Part shown: piece by piece, positions 28,622 to 39,788 of the stretch | Layout: every line of letters starts with the position of its first letter | Position numbering within the stretch: position 1 is the first letter of the stretch | Origin: Paraburkholderia sp. FT54 | GTDB taxonomy: Bacteria; Pseudomonadota; Gammaproteobacteria; Burkholderiales; Burkholderiaceae | Direction of reading: 5' to 3' | Assembly: GCF_031585635.1 (NCBI RefSeq) | Contig: NZ_CP134195.1 | Coordinates: forward strand, 1,612,001 to 1,676,000 | Length of the DNA stretch: 64,000 bases | Made by a program: the position numbers and the translations under genes | Notes under the pieces: model-generated | The model's database searches: none | What the model saw: only the letters and a program-made list of their open reading frames with translations | Told to the model about the DNA's origin: nothing

Positions 28622-29617
28622 ATGACCAACTGGCTTCGCAACGGTTGGCCGACGCTCGCGATCATGCTGGGCGCGTCGGTGTGGGGCGTGATCTGGTATC
28701 CACTGCGCATGCTGGCGGCGCTCGGCGTGACGGGCACGGCAGCCAGCGCGCTGACGAGCGGCGCCGGCTGCCTGTTCGTGCTGCTGGTGCGCTATCGCGC
28801 GCTCAAGACCGTGCGCTGGCACTGGCTGCTGCCCGCTCTCGCGCTGGCCGCGGGCATCACCAACCTCGGCTTCGTGTGGGGCTCGATTCACGGCCAGGTG
28901 ATGCGCGTGCTGCTGCTGTTTTATCTCACCCCGGCGTGGACCGCGCTCTTCGCGCACTTCATCCTGCACGAACGGCTGACCTGGGCGGGTGCGGGCCTGG
29001 CAGCGTTGTCGCTGGCCGGCGCGATGACCATGCTGTGGTCGCCGCAACTGGGTATTCCCGTGCCCGGCAATCTCGCTGAATGGGCGGGCCTCGCGGGCGG
29101 CATGGGCTTCGCCATGAGCAACGTGCTGATTCTCAAGACGAGCCGCGTGTTGCCGGACATGAAGCCGGAGATGCGCACGGCGACGATCTTCGGCGGCGCG
29201 GCGCTGTTCAGTGCCTGTGCCTCGCTGTTCGAGGCGATGCCCACGCCGCCCTCCGGCGCGCATCTCGGCACGGCCGCCTGGCTGGTGCTCGGCCTCGGGT
29301 TTCTGCTGGCGTCGAACAATATGCTGGTGCAGTACGGACTCGCGCGCGTGCCGGCCAATCGGGCGTCGATCATCATGCTGTTCGAGATCGTGGTCACGGC
29401 GCTGTCGGCGTGGCTGTTCGCCGGCGAGACGCCGGGTCCGCGCGAATGGGCGGGCGGCGTGTGCATCGTGCTGGCTTCGGCGCTGTCCAGCTGGGTGCAT
29501 CGGACCAAGGCCATGCCGCCCGATCCGGCCATTCAGGAGGAGAGTCTCGCCGACGGACGCGATGCCGGGCTCGACGACCGTAAGGACGGCAAAAACCGCC
29601 CACGCGCGATGGTATGA
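28622..29617 (+). CDS. EamA/DMT-family transporter
   Basis: Drug/metabolite-type inner-membrane transporter with two EamA repeats and about 10 predicted helices in 331 residues. It starts MTNWLRNGWPTLAIMLGASV; the first repeat ends around LSLAGAMTMLW and the second contains LVQYGLARVPANRASIIMLFEIV and ends about residue 300. A charged cytoplasmic tail follows. The substrate cannot be told; efflux of amino acids or metabolites is usual. The frame extends upstream, but non-hydrophobic sequence there argues for this ATG. Confidence 0.88.
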   Translation: MTNWLRNGWPTLAIMLGASVWGVIWYPLRMLAALGVTGTAASALTSGAGCLFVLLVRYRALKTVRWHWLLPALALAAGITNLGFVWGSIHGQVMRVLLLFYLTPAWTALFAHFILHERLTWAGAGLAALSLAGAMTMLWSPQLGIPVPGNLAEWAGLAGGMGFAMSNVLILKTSRVLPDMKPEMRTATIFGGAALFSACASLFEAMPTPPSGAHLGTAAWLVLGLGFLLASNNMLVQYGLARVPANRASIIMLFEIVVTALSAWLFAGETPGPREWAGGVCIVLASALSSWVHRTKAMPPDPAIQEESLADGRDAGLDDRKDGKNRPRAMV

Positions 29618-29766
29618 TTGCCCCTCATTAGCCGGCGCATGCCTCACCGCATGAAGCCGGCACCCGAGTCGCGAGGGTTCGCGGACCGTGTCGCTCCATC
29701 GGCGAACGGCTGGCGCGGCCTTCACGAGCCACCTATTTTTTTCCCTTTTCAAACAGCGAAATCGCC

Positions 29767-32700
29767 GTGCGTCTGACCTCGATCAAACTCGCTGGCTTCA
29801 AGTCATTCGTCGATCCCACGCATTTCCAGGTCCCGGGCCAGCTAGTCGGCGTGGTGGGACCGAACGGGTGCGGCAAGTCCAACATCATCGACGCCGTGCG
29901 CTGGGTGCTCGGCGAATCGCGCGCCTCCGAGCTGCGCGGCGAGTCGATGCAGGACGTGATCTTCAATGGCTCGACCGCGCGCAAGCCCGGCAGCCGCGCC
30001 AGCGTCGAACTCGTGTTCGACAACGCCGACGGCCGTGCCGCCGGGCAGTGGGGGCAGTATGCCGAAATCGCCGTGAAGCGCGTGCTCACGCGCGACGGCA
30101 CCTCGAGCTACTACATCAACAATCTGCCGGCACGCCGCCGCGACATTCAGGACATCTTCCTCGGCACCGGCCTCGGGCCGCGCGCGTACGCCATCATCGG
30201 ACAGGGCATGATCGCGCGCCTGATCGAGGCGAAGCCGGAAGAGCTGCGCGTGTTCCTCGAAGAAGCCGCGGGCGTGTCGAAGTACAAGGAACGCCGCCGC
30301 GAAACCGAGAACCGTCTGCACGATACGCGTGAGAATCTGACGCGGGTCGAGGACATCGTCCGCGAACTCAGTTCGAATCTGGAGAAGCTGGAAGCGCAGG
30401 CCGTGATCGCCACGCGCTACAAGGAACTGCAGTCCGACGGCGAAGAGAAGCAGCGTCTCTTGTGGCTGTTGCGCAAGAACGAAGCCGGCAGCGAGCAGGA
30501 ACGCCAGCAACGCGCAATCGAACAGGCGCAAATCGATCTCGAAGCGCACACCGCGAAGCTGCGCGAAGTCGAGGCGCAACTCGAAACGCTGCGTGTCGCA
30601 CATTATTCCGCCAGCGACGCGATGCAGGGCGCGCAAGGCGCGCTCTACGAGGCGAATTCGGAAGTCAGCCGGCTCGAAGCCGAGATCAAGTTCATCGTCG
30701 AATCGCGCAATCGCGTTCAGGCGCAGATCGCCGCGCTGAACGCACAGCGTGAGCAATGGCAGTCGCAGGCGCAAAAAGCGCAAGACGATCTCGCGGACGC
30801 CGAAGAACAACTGGCCGTCGCCGAGGAAAAGGCGGCGCTGGCCGAAGACGAAGCCGCCGCCAAGCACGACGCAATGCCCGCGCTCGAAGCACGCTGGCGC
30901 GACGCGCAAACGGAGTTGAACGCCGAGCGCGGCGGCATCGCGCAGACCGAACAGGCGCTCAAGCTCGAAGCCGCGCATCAGCGCAATGCCGATCAGCAAT
31001 TGCAGCAATTGCAGGCGCGTCACGAGCGCCTGAAGTCGGAAGCGGGCGGTCTCGACGCCCCCGACGAAGCGCAGCTCGAAGACCTGCGCATGCAGCTCGC
31101 CGAGCACGAGGAAATCCTGAACGACGCGCAAGCGCGTTTGACCGACGCGCAGGAAACGCTGCCACGCCTCGACGGCGAACGCCGTACCGCGCAGGAGCGC
31201 GTGCAGGCGGAAAGCGCCCAGATTCATCAGCTCGACGCGCGCCTTGCCGCGCTCAAGCAGTTGCAGGAAAACGTCCAGACCGAAGGCAAGATCCAGCCGT
31301 GGCTCGAAAAGCACGAGTTGGGCAGCCTGCCGCGTCTGTGGAAGAAGCTGCATGTCGAAGCCGGTTGGGAAGCCGCGCTCGAGGCCGTGCTGCGCGAGCG
31401 GCTCGCCGCGCTCGAAGTGTCGAACCTCGACTGGGTCAAGGCTTTCGCCACCGACGCGCCGCCCGCCAAGCTCGCCTTCTATGCACCGCCCGTGGCCGGT
31501 CAGCCGGCCGCCACGCCGCCTGCGCTGCGTCCGCTGCTGTCGCTGGTGCGGATCGACGACGCGGGCATTCGCGCGGTTCTGAACGACTGGCTCGGCCTCT
31601 CGTTCGTCGCCGACGATCTGCAGCAGGCGCTCGCCATGCGCTCGCAATTGCCGGAAGGCGGCTCGTTCGTCGTCAAGGCGGGGCATGTGGTGACGCGCGT
31701 CGGCGTGCAACTGTATGCCGCCGATTCCGAGCAGGCCGGCATGCTGGCCCGTCAGCAGGAAATCGAAAATCTGGCGCGCCAGGTTCGCGCGCAAGCCTTG
31801 CTCGCCGACGAAGTGAAGGCCGCCGCGATCCGCGCCGAAGCCGCGCACACGCAAGCCGCGCAGGTGTTGACCGATGTGCGTCAACAGGCCGAACGCGCCA
31901 CGCAGCGCGTGCATGCCTTGCAAATGGACGTGCTCAAGCTCACCCAGGCGCACGAGCGTTACACCCAACGCAGCACGCAGATTCGCGAGGAACTCGCGGA
32001 GATCACCGCGCAGATCGAAGAGCAGCGCGCCATGCGGGCGGAGTCGGAAGCGAACTTCGAGCGTCACGACGGCGAGCTCGCCGAATTGCAGGCGCGTTTT
32101 GAAGATCATCAACTCGCCTTTGAGGCACTCGACGAAGCCCTCACCGCCGCTCGCGGCCAGGCGCGCGATCTCGACCGTGCCGCCACCGACGCGCGCTTTG
32201 CCGCGCGCAACATGGCGAACCGCATCGACGAACTGAAGCGCAGCATTCAGGTCGCGCACGAGCAGAGCGAGCGGGTCGCGGCGTCGCTGGAAGATGCGCG
32301 CGCCGAGCTGGAAACCATCAATGAACAGACCGCGCACACCGGTCTGCAGGACGCGCTCGACATCCGCGCCGTCAAGGAAGAAGCGCTGCACGCGGCGCGT
32401 CTCGAACTGGACGATCTCACCGCCAAGCTGCGTGCCGCGGACGAGACGCGCCTCACCGCCGAGCGCGCGTTGCAGCCGCTGCGCGACCGCATCAACGAAT
32501 TGCAGTTGAAGGAACAGGCGGCGCGCCTGAACGGCGAGCAGTTCATCGAACAGCTGGCCGCGGCCGGTGTCGACGAGGCGCAGTTGCAGGCCAAGCTCAC
32601 GCCGGACATGAAGCCGTCGTACCTGCAGGGCGAAGTCACGCGCATCAACAACGCCATCACCGCGCTCGGTCCGGTCAACATGGCCGCGCTCGACGAACTG

Positions 32701-33285
32701 AAGGCGGCGACCGAGCGCAAGTCGTTCCTCGACTCGCAATCGACCGACCTGAACAGCGCGATCGAAACGCTCGAAGACGCCATCCGCAAGATCGACGCCG
32801 AAACGCGCACGCTCCTGCAAGGCACCTTCGACCAGGTGAACCTGCATTTCGGCGAACTGTTCCCGCGTCTGTTTGGCGGCGGCCAGGCGAGGCTGATCAT
32901 GACCGGCGACGAAATTCTCGACGCCGGCGTGCAGGTCATGGCGCAGCCGCCGGGCAAGAAGAATTCGACGATTCACCTGCTGTCGGGCGGCGAAAAAGCG
33001 CTGACCGCCACCGCGCTGGTGTTCGCGATGTTCCAGTTGAATCCCGCGCCGTTCTGTCTGCTGGACGAAGTGGACGCCCCGCTCGACGACGCCAACACGG
33101 AACGTTTCGCGAACCTCGTGCGGGCGATGTCGGACAAAACCCAGTTCCTGTTTATCTCGCACAACAAGATTGCAATGGAAATGGCGCAGCAGTTGATCGG
33201 CGTGACCATGCAGGAGCAGGGCGTGTCGCGGATCGTTGCCGTCGACATGGAAACGGCTGCCGGTTTCGCCCAGAATATCGTTTGA
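29767..33285 (+). CDS. smc: Chromosome segregation protein SMC
   Basis: ATP-dependent chromosome organiser. In the 1172 residues the N-terminal Walker A is GPNGCGKSNIIDAVRWVLGE (about 33-52). Two long coiled coils (about 170-500 and 660-1000) flank a hinge near 510-640, and the C-terminal head has LLSGGEKALTATALVFAMF and the Walker B CLLDEVDAPLDDAN. The start is GTG (29767) with no strong ribosome binding site. The zipA and ligA genes follow, a common proteobacterial order. Most of the overlapping frames here are antisense shadows. Confidence 0.97.
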   Translation: MRLTSIKLAGFKSFVDPTHFQVPGQLVGVVGPNGCGKSNIIDAVRWVLGESRASELRGESMQDVIFNGSTARKPGSRASVELVFDNADGRAAGQWGQYAEIAVKRVLTRDGTSSYYINNLPARRRDIQDIFLGTGLGPRAYAIIGQGMIARLIEAKPEELRVFLEEAAGVSKYKERRRETENRLHDTRENLTRVEDIVRELSSNLEKLEAQAVIATRYKELQSDGEEKQRLLWLLRKNEAGSEQERQQRAIEQAQIDLEAHTAKLREVEAQLETLRVAHYSASDAMQGAQGALYEANSEVSRLEAEIKFIVESRNRVQAQIAALNAQREQWQSQAQKAQDDLADAEEQLAVAEEKAALAEDEAAAKHDAMPALEARWRDAQTELNAERGGIAQTEQALKLEAAHQRNADQQLQQLQARHERLKSEAGGLDAPDEAQLEDLRMQLAEHEEILNDAQARLTDAQETLPRLDGERRTAQERVQAESAQIHQLDARLAALKQLQENVQTEGKIQPWLEKHELGSLPRLWKKLHVEAGWEAALEAVLRERLAALEVSNLDWVKAFATDAPPAKLAFYAPPVAGQPAATPPALRPLLSLVRIDDAGIRAVLNDWLGLSFVADDLQQALAMRSQLPEGGSFVVKAGHVVTRVGVQLYAADSEQAGMLARQQEIENLARQVRAQALLADEVKAAAIRAEAAHTQAAQVLTDVRQQAERATQRVHALQMDVLKLTQAHERYTQRSTQIREELAEITAQIEEQRAMRAESEANFERHDGELAELQARFEDHQLAFEALDEALTAARGQARDLDRAATDARFAARNMANRIDELKRSIQVAHEQSERVAASLEDARAELETINEQTAHTGLQDALDIRAVKEEALHAARLELDDLTAKLRAADETRLTAERALQPLRDRINELQLKEQAARLNGEQFIEQLAAAGVDEAQLQAKLTPDMKPSYLQGEVTRINNAITALGPVNMAALDELKAATERKSFLDSQSTDLNSAIETLEDAIRKIDAETRTLLQGTFDQVNLHFGELFPRLFGGGQARLIMTGDEILDAGVQVMAQPPGKKNSTIHLLSGGEKALTATALVFAMFQLNPAPFCLLDEVDAPLDDANTERFANLVRAMSDKTQFLFISHNKIAMEMAQQLIGVTMQEQGVSRIVAVDMETAAGFAQNIV

Positions 33286-33411
33286 GTTTCATTTGAGTTT
33301 CATTGAGTCGACAATCGCGGGTGTCCGCGTTCAGCGCAGCGGCCGGTGGCCGCGCGACACGTGGAGCGGGCGCCAGGTCGCGCAGATAAAAGAATTGCTG
33401 ATGGAGCATGC

Positions 33412-34692
33412 ATGGACGAGTTGACACTCGGTTTGATCGGCGCGGGTGCCGTGGTGGTCGGGGGCGTGGTCGTGTACAACGCGTGGCAGAGCGCGAAGGT
33501 GCGCCGCAAGATGCCGCGACCGATGCCGGCCGACACCGCCGACAACCTCGCGCGGGACGATCAGGAGGAACAGAGCCCGTTCATCGAACCGGCCCGGCCG
33601 ACCACGCGGCGCGAGCCGGTGGCGGGCGCCGAAGGAGCGGAGCAAACCACGGCGGCACGCGTCGAACCCACTTTTGGCGGCCAGGCGGCTGGAACGGCGC
33701 CGCTCGACACGGCGGCCGATATTCAGGCCGAGACGACCACGCCGAACGGCTATCCGGAAGCCGAGGGCGTGGCTGAAGCCGAAGGCGAGACCGCCGGGGC
33801 CGCGCAAGCCGCCCGGCGGGCGAGCGAGCCGGTCGAACCGATTCTGCCGGCCGCTACGACGATCTCGTCGGCGCCGCCGGCTATCGTCGACCGGCGCATC
33901 GACTGTATCGTGCCGATCCGTCTGAACGGCCCGGTCGCAGGCGACAAGGTCATTCCGCTCGCGCAGCGTCTGCGCCGCGCGGGCAGCAAGCCGGTGCATA
34001 TCGAAGGCAAGCTCGAGGGCGGCGCGTGGGAACTGCTGCAAAACGGCGCGCGCTACGAAGAGTTGCGCGCGGCCGCGCAGCTGGCCAATCGCAGCGGCGC
34101 GCTCAACGAACTGGAATTTTCCGAGTTCGTGACCGGCGTGCAGCAGTTTGCCGATGCGCTGGATGCCTCGCCGGAATTTCCCGACATGCTCGAAACAGTG
34201 GCGATGGCGCGCGAGCTCGACGGCTTTGCCGCGCAGTGCGACGCGCAGCTGTCGATCAACGTGCTCTCCGACGGCGCGCCGTGGTCCGCCAACTACGTGC
34301 AGGCGGTCGCGTCGCAAGACGGCTTGCTGCTCTCGCGCGACGGCACGCGTTTCGTCAAGCTCGACGCGAAGCAGAGCCCGGTGTTCATGCTGCAATTCGG
34401 CGACACCAACTTCCTGCGCGACGACCTCACCTACAAGGGCGGCCAGATGATCACGCTGGTGCTCGACGTGCCGGTGGCCGACGAAGACATCCTGCCGTTC
34501 CGCCTGATGTGCGACTACGCGAAATCGTTGGCCGAGCGCATCGGCGGGCGGGTGGTCGACGACGGTCGCCGTCCGCTGCCGGAGACCGCCTTGCTCGCCA
34601 TCGAAAAACAGTTGATGACGCTGTATGCGAAGCTCGAACAGGCGGGCATTCCGGCCGGCTCGCCGGCCACGCGGCGCTTGTTCAGCCAGTAA
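33412..34692 (+). CDS. zipA: Cell division protein ZipA
   Basis: Membrane anchor for FtsZ at the divisome. The 426-residue product begins MDELTLGLIGAGAVVVGGVV, an N-terminal membrane helix with the N-terminus outside, followed by a basic stretch. A long Ala/Glu/Pro-rich linker (about 45-160) comes next, then the C-terminal FtsZ-binding domain (about 165-415) including QMITLVLDVPVADED. GGAG lies 7 nt above this ATG. The linker makes it longer than the E. coli protein. Its position between smc and ligA is standard. Confidence 0.9.
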   Translation: MDELTLGLIGAGAVVVGGVVVYNAWQSAKVRRKMPRPMPADTADNLARDDQEEQSPFIEPARPTTRREPVAGAEGAEQTTAARVEPTFGGQAAGTAPLDTAADIQAETTTPNGYPEAEGVAEAEGETAGAAQAARRASEPVEPILPAATTISSAPPAIVDRRIDCIVPIRLNGPVAGDKVIPLAQRLRRAGSKPVHIEGKLEGGAWELLQNGARYEELRAAAQLANRSGALNELEFSEFVTGVQQFADALDASPEFPDMLETVAMARELDGFAAQCDAQLSINVLSDGAPWSANYVQAVASQDGLLLSRDGTRFVKLDAKQSPVFMLQFGDTNFLRDDLTYKGGQMITLVLDVPVADEDILPFRLMCDYAKSLAERIGGRVVDDGRRPLPETALLAIEKQLMTLYAKLEQAGIPAGSPATRRLFSQ

Positions 34693-34716
34693 CTTTTATG
34701 TTTTACCGGTGTCTTC

Positions 34717-34741
34717 AACGGCCGCACGATGTGCGGCCGTT
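34717..34741 (+). terminator. Hairpin terminator after zipA
   Basis: AACGGCCGCAC, loop GAT, GTGCGGCCGTT: an 11-bp perfect stem 24 nt after the zipA stop, followed by a T-containing but not pure T stretch. Confidence 0.65.
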
Positions 34742-34820
34742 GTCGTTTCACGAGGCGCCTTCACGCGTTATTGTGGACCGCATGCGCAACGCGCCGAAAC
34801 TGGCCATCCGGCCGATGTAA

Positions 34821-37477
<2,657 letters not shown>

Positions 37478-37533
37478 CGTGGCTTGTGCTGCTTCTGGTG
37501 ACTGCACTGGCGTCCTCGGCTCGGCGCAAGGAT

Positions 37534-37575
37534 AAAAAAACGCCACGGAATTAGCTTCCGTGGCGTTTTTTTTTG
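37534..37575. terminator. Bidirectional intrinsic terminator between def and rluB
   Basis: A perfect 10-bp stem CGCCACGGAA / TTCCGTGGCG with loop TTAGC, A run before (37534-37540) and T run after (37566 on). It serves both convergent genes. Confidence 0.92.
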
Positions 37576-37598
37576 AAGCGTCAGTCAGGCGTCCGGCT

Positions 37599-39782
37599 TC
37601 AGAACGACTCATCCGGCGACAGATAACGCCATTGGCCCGGTGGCAGCGCGCCCAGCATCACTTGGCCCATGCGCACGCGTTTCAGTCCGATCACTTCCAG
37701 GCCGACCAGTTCGCACATGCGGCGAATTTGCCGCTTCTTGCCTTCGCGCAGCACGAAACGCAATTGCTCGCCGTTCTGCCAGTTCACCTGCGCGGGTTTG
37801 AGCGGCACGTCGTCGAGCGACAAGCCGTGGCACAGCAGCGCCAGACTTTCCGGCGGGAAGTGGCTTTCGACGTCGGTGGTGTGCTCGCCGAATGCCACGC
37901 GCACCAGATATTCCTTGTCGATCTCGGAATGACCGCCGATCAGTTGCTTCGCAATCCGGCCGTCTTGCGTCAGCACCAGCAGGCCCGTCGAATCGATGTC
38001 CAGGCGGCCAGCCGGCGCCAGCTGGCGCAAATGCGCGACGGAGAAGCGGATGTCGGAGTGATCGCCTTCCCAGCGATTCTCCGGCGTGATCAGCGTGATG
38101 GCCGGCTGATAACCGTCTTCCGCCTGACCTGAAACCAGGCCCACCGGCTTATGGATCAACACCGTCACCTGGCTCGCTTGCGCGGCCTCGGCGGCGGGGT
38201 CGATTTCGATGCGCTGGTCCGGACGGACCTTGGTTCCGAGCGTGTCGATGCGCTCACCGTCCACCAGCACCCAGCCCTTTTCGATCCACTCGTCGGCTTC
38301 GCGGCGCGAGCACAGGCCGAGTTCGGACATCAGCTTGGACAGGCGCAGCGTGCCCGGCGCGTCCTCGTAATCGCGACGCGGGGTGCGCGGAGCGGCATCG
38401 GTTTCGTTGGGGCGTTCGGCTCGGGATGCACCGCGCGGCTTGTCGGCGCGCGCGGGACGGTCGTCGCCGAAGCGGCGGCCGGCGGCCGGCAGCGTCTTGT
38501 CGAAGCTGCGGGCAGGGCGCTCGCCACGGTCGGTGCGCTCGGTGCTGCGCGCAGGGCGGTCGCCGAATTCGCGTTTGGCGGGGGCGTGTTCGCCGCGCTC
38601 GTCGCGCGGAGCGCGTGCCGGACGGTCCGCGCGCTCGCCGTAGCCGCTTTTGACGGGCTTGGCGAAGCTGCGCTCGCCACGTTCGGATGCGCCGCGCTCG
38701 CCTTCGAAACGGCGCGGCGCGCTGTCGCTGCGCGGACCACGCTCGTTGCCGCGGCGGTCTTGCGGAGCGCGACGATCGCTGCCGAAGCGCGGGCGGTCGG
38801 ATGCGTCGCGTTCAGGGCGTGCCGGACGCTCGCCGCGTGGACCACCTTCCGGCGACGGACGGCCTGCGCCGGGACGCGCTGCGCTGAACGGACGGCGTTC
38901 GCCGTCGTCGCGGCGCGGGGCGCGCTCGCCGAAGCTGCGCGGCGCGCGTTCGCTGCGATCCGTACTGCCTTCGAAGCGGCGGGGCGCGCGTTCGGCTCGG
39001 TCACCGGTTTCACGGCGGGGCGCGCGGTCACCGCGGTCGGAAGTGCCTTCAAAGCGACGCGGAGCGCGATCGGTACGATCAGCACCGCCCTCAAACCGAC
39101 GCGGTGCCCGTTCACCGCGATCGCCTGCACCTTCAAGCCGACGCGGTGCGCTGCCGGTACGGTCACCACCCCCTTCAAACCGGCGCGGAGCGCCTTGGCC
39201 GCGCTCGCCATCCGCCCTGCGCGGAGCACGTTCGCCGCGATCGGCGCCAGCTTCAAATCGGCGCGGCGCGCGTTCCGCGGCGTCCCGACGCGGGGCACGG
39301 TCGCCGCTACCTTCAAACTTGCGCGGAGCCCGTTCACCCTCAGCCCTGCGCGGCGCGCGTTCGCTACGCTCGCCGCCACTTTCAAACCGGCGCGGCGCAC
39401 GCTCGCCGTCATCCCGACGCGGAGCGCGCTCGCCGCCGCCTTCAAACCGACGCGGCGCACCGCCCGCGCCCTCGCGGCGCGGCGGTCGATCAGACGCCGC
39501 TCGCGGCGCGCCACCGGCGTCCCGCTCGCGCGAAAACGACCCTTCAGCCTTGGCAGGCCGCGCAGGACGTGCGCCGGCACCGGCCGGCTTACCAGCGCCC
39601 GCCGGCCGCTTGCCGCCGCCGGCCGCGCCGGCGCGTTCACCTCGCGCCCCGCCAGGTGCCGGCGTCGCCGGTCTGGGCCCCACGGGGCGCGTCGGCTTAC
39701 GCGCCGACGTGCTGCCGGTACGGACAGGGGCGCGTTCGGACGAAGCCGGCCGCGGGTGCTTGGCTGTTAATTTGACTCGCAT
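37599..39782 (-). CDS. rluB: 23S rRNA pseudouridine(2605) synthase, with giant repeat-rich N-terminal extension
   Basis: Isomerises a uridine in domain V of 23S rRNA. Of 727 residues, only the last 250 form the enzyme: an S4 RNA-binding domain (RLSKLMSELGLCSRREADEW, about 479-540) and the catalytic domain with GRLDIDSTGLLVLTQDG (catalytic Asp) and KKRQIRRMCELVGL. The first 475 are Arg/Gly/Pro/Ala/Asp-rich and disordered-looking, with 16 APRR-type repeats at about 109-292. RluB proteins in enterics are about 290 residues with a shorter basic tail at the other end. The gene starts 6 nt after glnD stops. RluB and RluE/RluF are close relatives; RluB is preferred from the motif order. Confidence 0.9.
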   Translation of the reverse strand: MRVKLTAKHPRPASSERAPVRTGSTSARKPTRPVGPRPATPAPGGARGERAGAAGGGKRPAGAGKPAGAGARPARPAKAEGSFSRERDAGGAPRAASDRPPRREGAGGAPRRFEGGGERAPRRDDGERAPRRFESGGERSERAPRRAEGERAPRKFEGSGDRAPRRDAAERAPRRFEAGADRGERAPRRADGERGQGAPRRFEGGGDRTGSAPRRLEGAGDRGERAPRRFEGGADRTDRAPRRFEGTSDRGDRAPRRETGDRAERAPRRFEGSTDRSERAPRSFGERAPRRDDGERRPFSAARPGAGRPSPEGGPRGERPARPERDASDRPRFGSDRRAPQDRRGNERGPRSDSAPRRFEGERGASERGERSFAKPVKSGYGERADRPARAPRDERGEHAPAKREFGDRPARSTERTDRGERPARSFDKTLPAAGRRFGDDRPARADKPRGASRAERPNETDAAPRTPRRDYEDAPGTLRLSKLMSELGLCSRREADEWIEKGWVLVDGERIDTLGTKVRPDQRIEIDPAAEAAQASQVTVLIHKPVGLVSGQAEDGYQPAITLITPENRWEGDHSDIRFSVAHLRQLAPAGRLDIDSTGLLVLTQDGRIAKQLIGGHSEIDKEYLVRVAFGEHTTDVESHFPPESLALLCHGLSLDDVPLKPAQVNWQNGEQLRFVLREGKKRQIRRMCELVGLEVIGLKRVRMGQVMLGALPPGQWRYLSPDESF
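38907..39458 (-). repeat. Coding tandem repeats (16 APRR-type units) in rluB
   Basis: About 550 bp encode 16 units of 8-14 residues starting APR[RK], commonly APRRFEGxxDRxER, with length variation between units. Codon differences between copies show the repeats are not recent perfect duplications, but the array is suitable for slippage and recombination. Confidence 0.9.
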
Positions 39783-39788
39783 GAAATC

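Noticed and set aside
28139..29752. The dapC reading frame remains open for over 500 codons upstream
   Set aside because: Upstream residues show no aminotransferase features, and the family start matches the GTG at 28138.
29842..33162. A 1106-codon open frame opposite smc
   Set aside because: Antisense to a clear SMC protein, no domain, composition as expected for a shadow frame.
38151..39770. A 539-codon plus-strand frame of Ala/Arg/Phe-rich repeats opposite rluB
   Set aside because: Its repeats mirror the rluB repeats; no start signal and no homology pattern.
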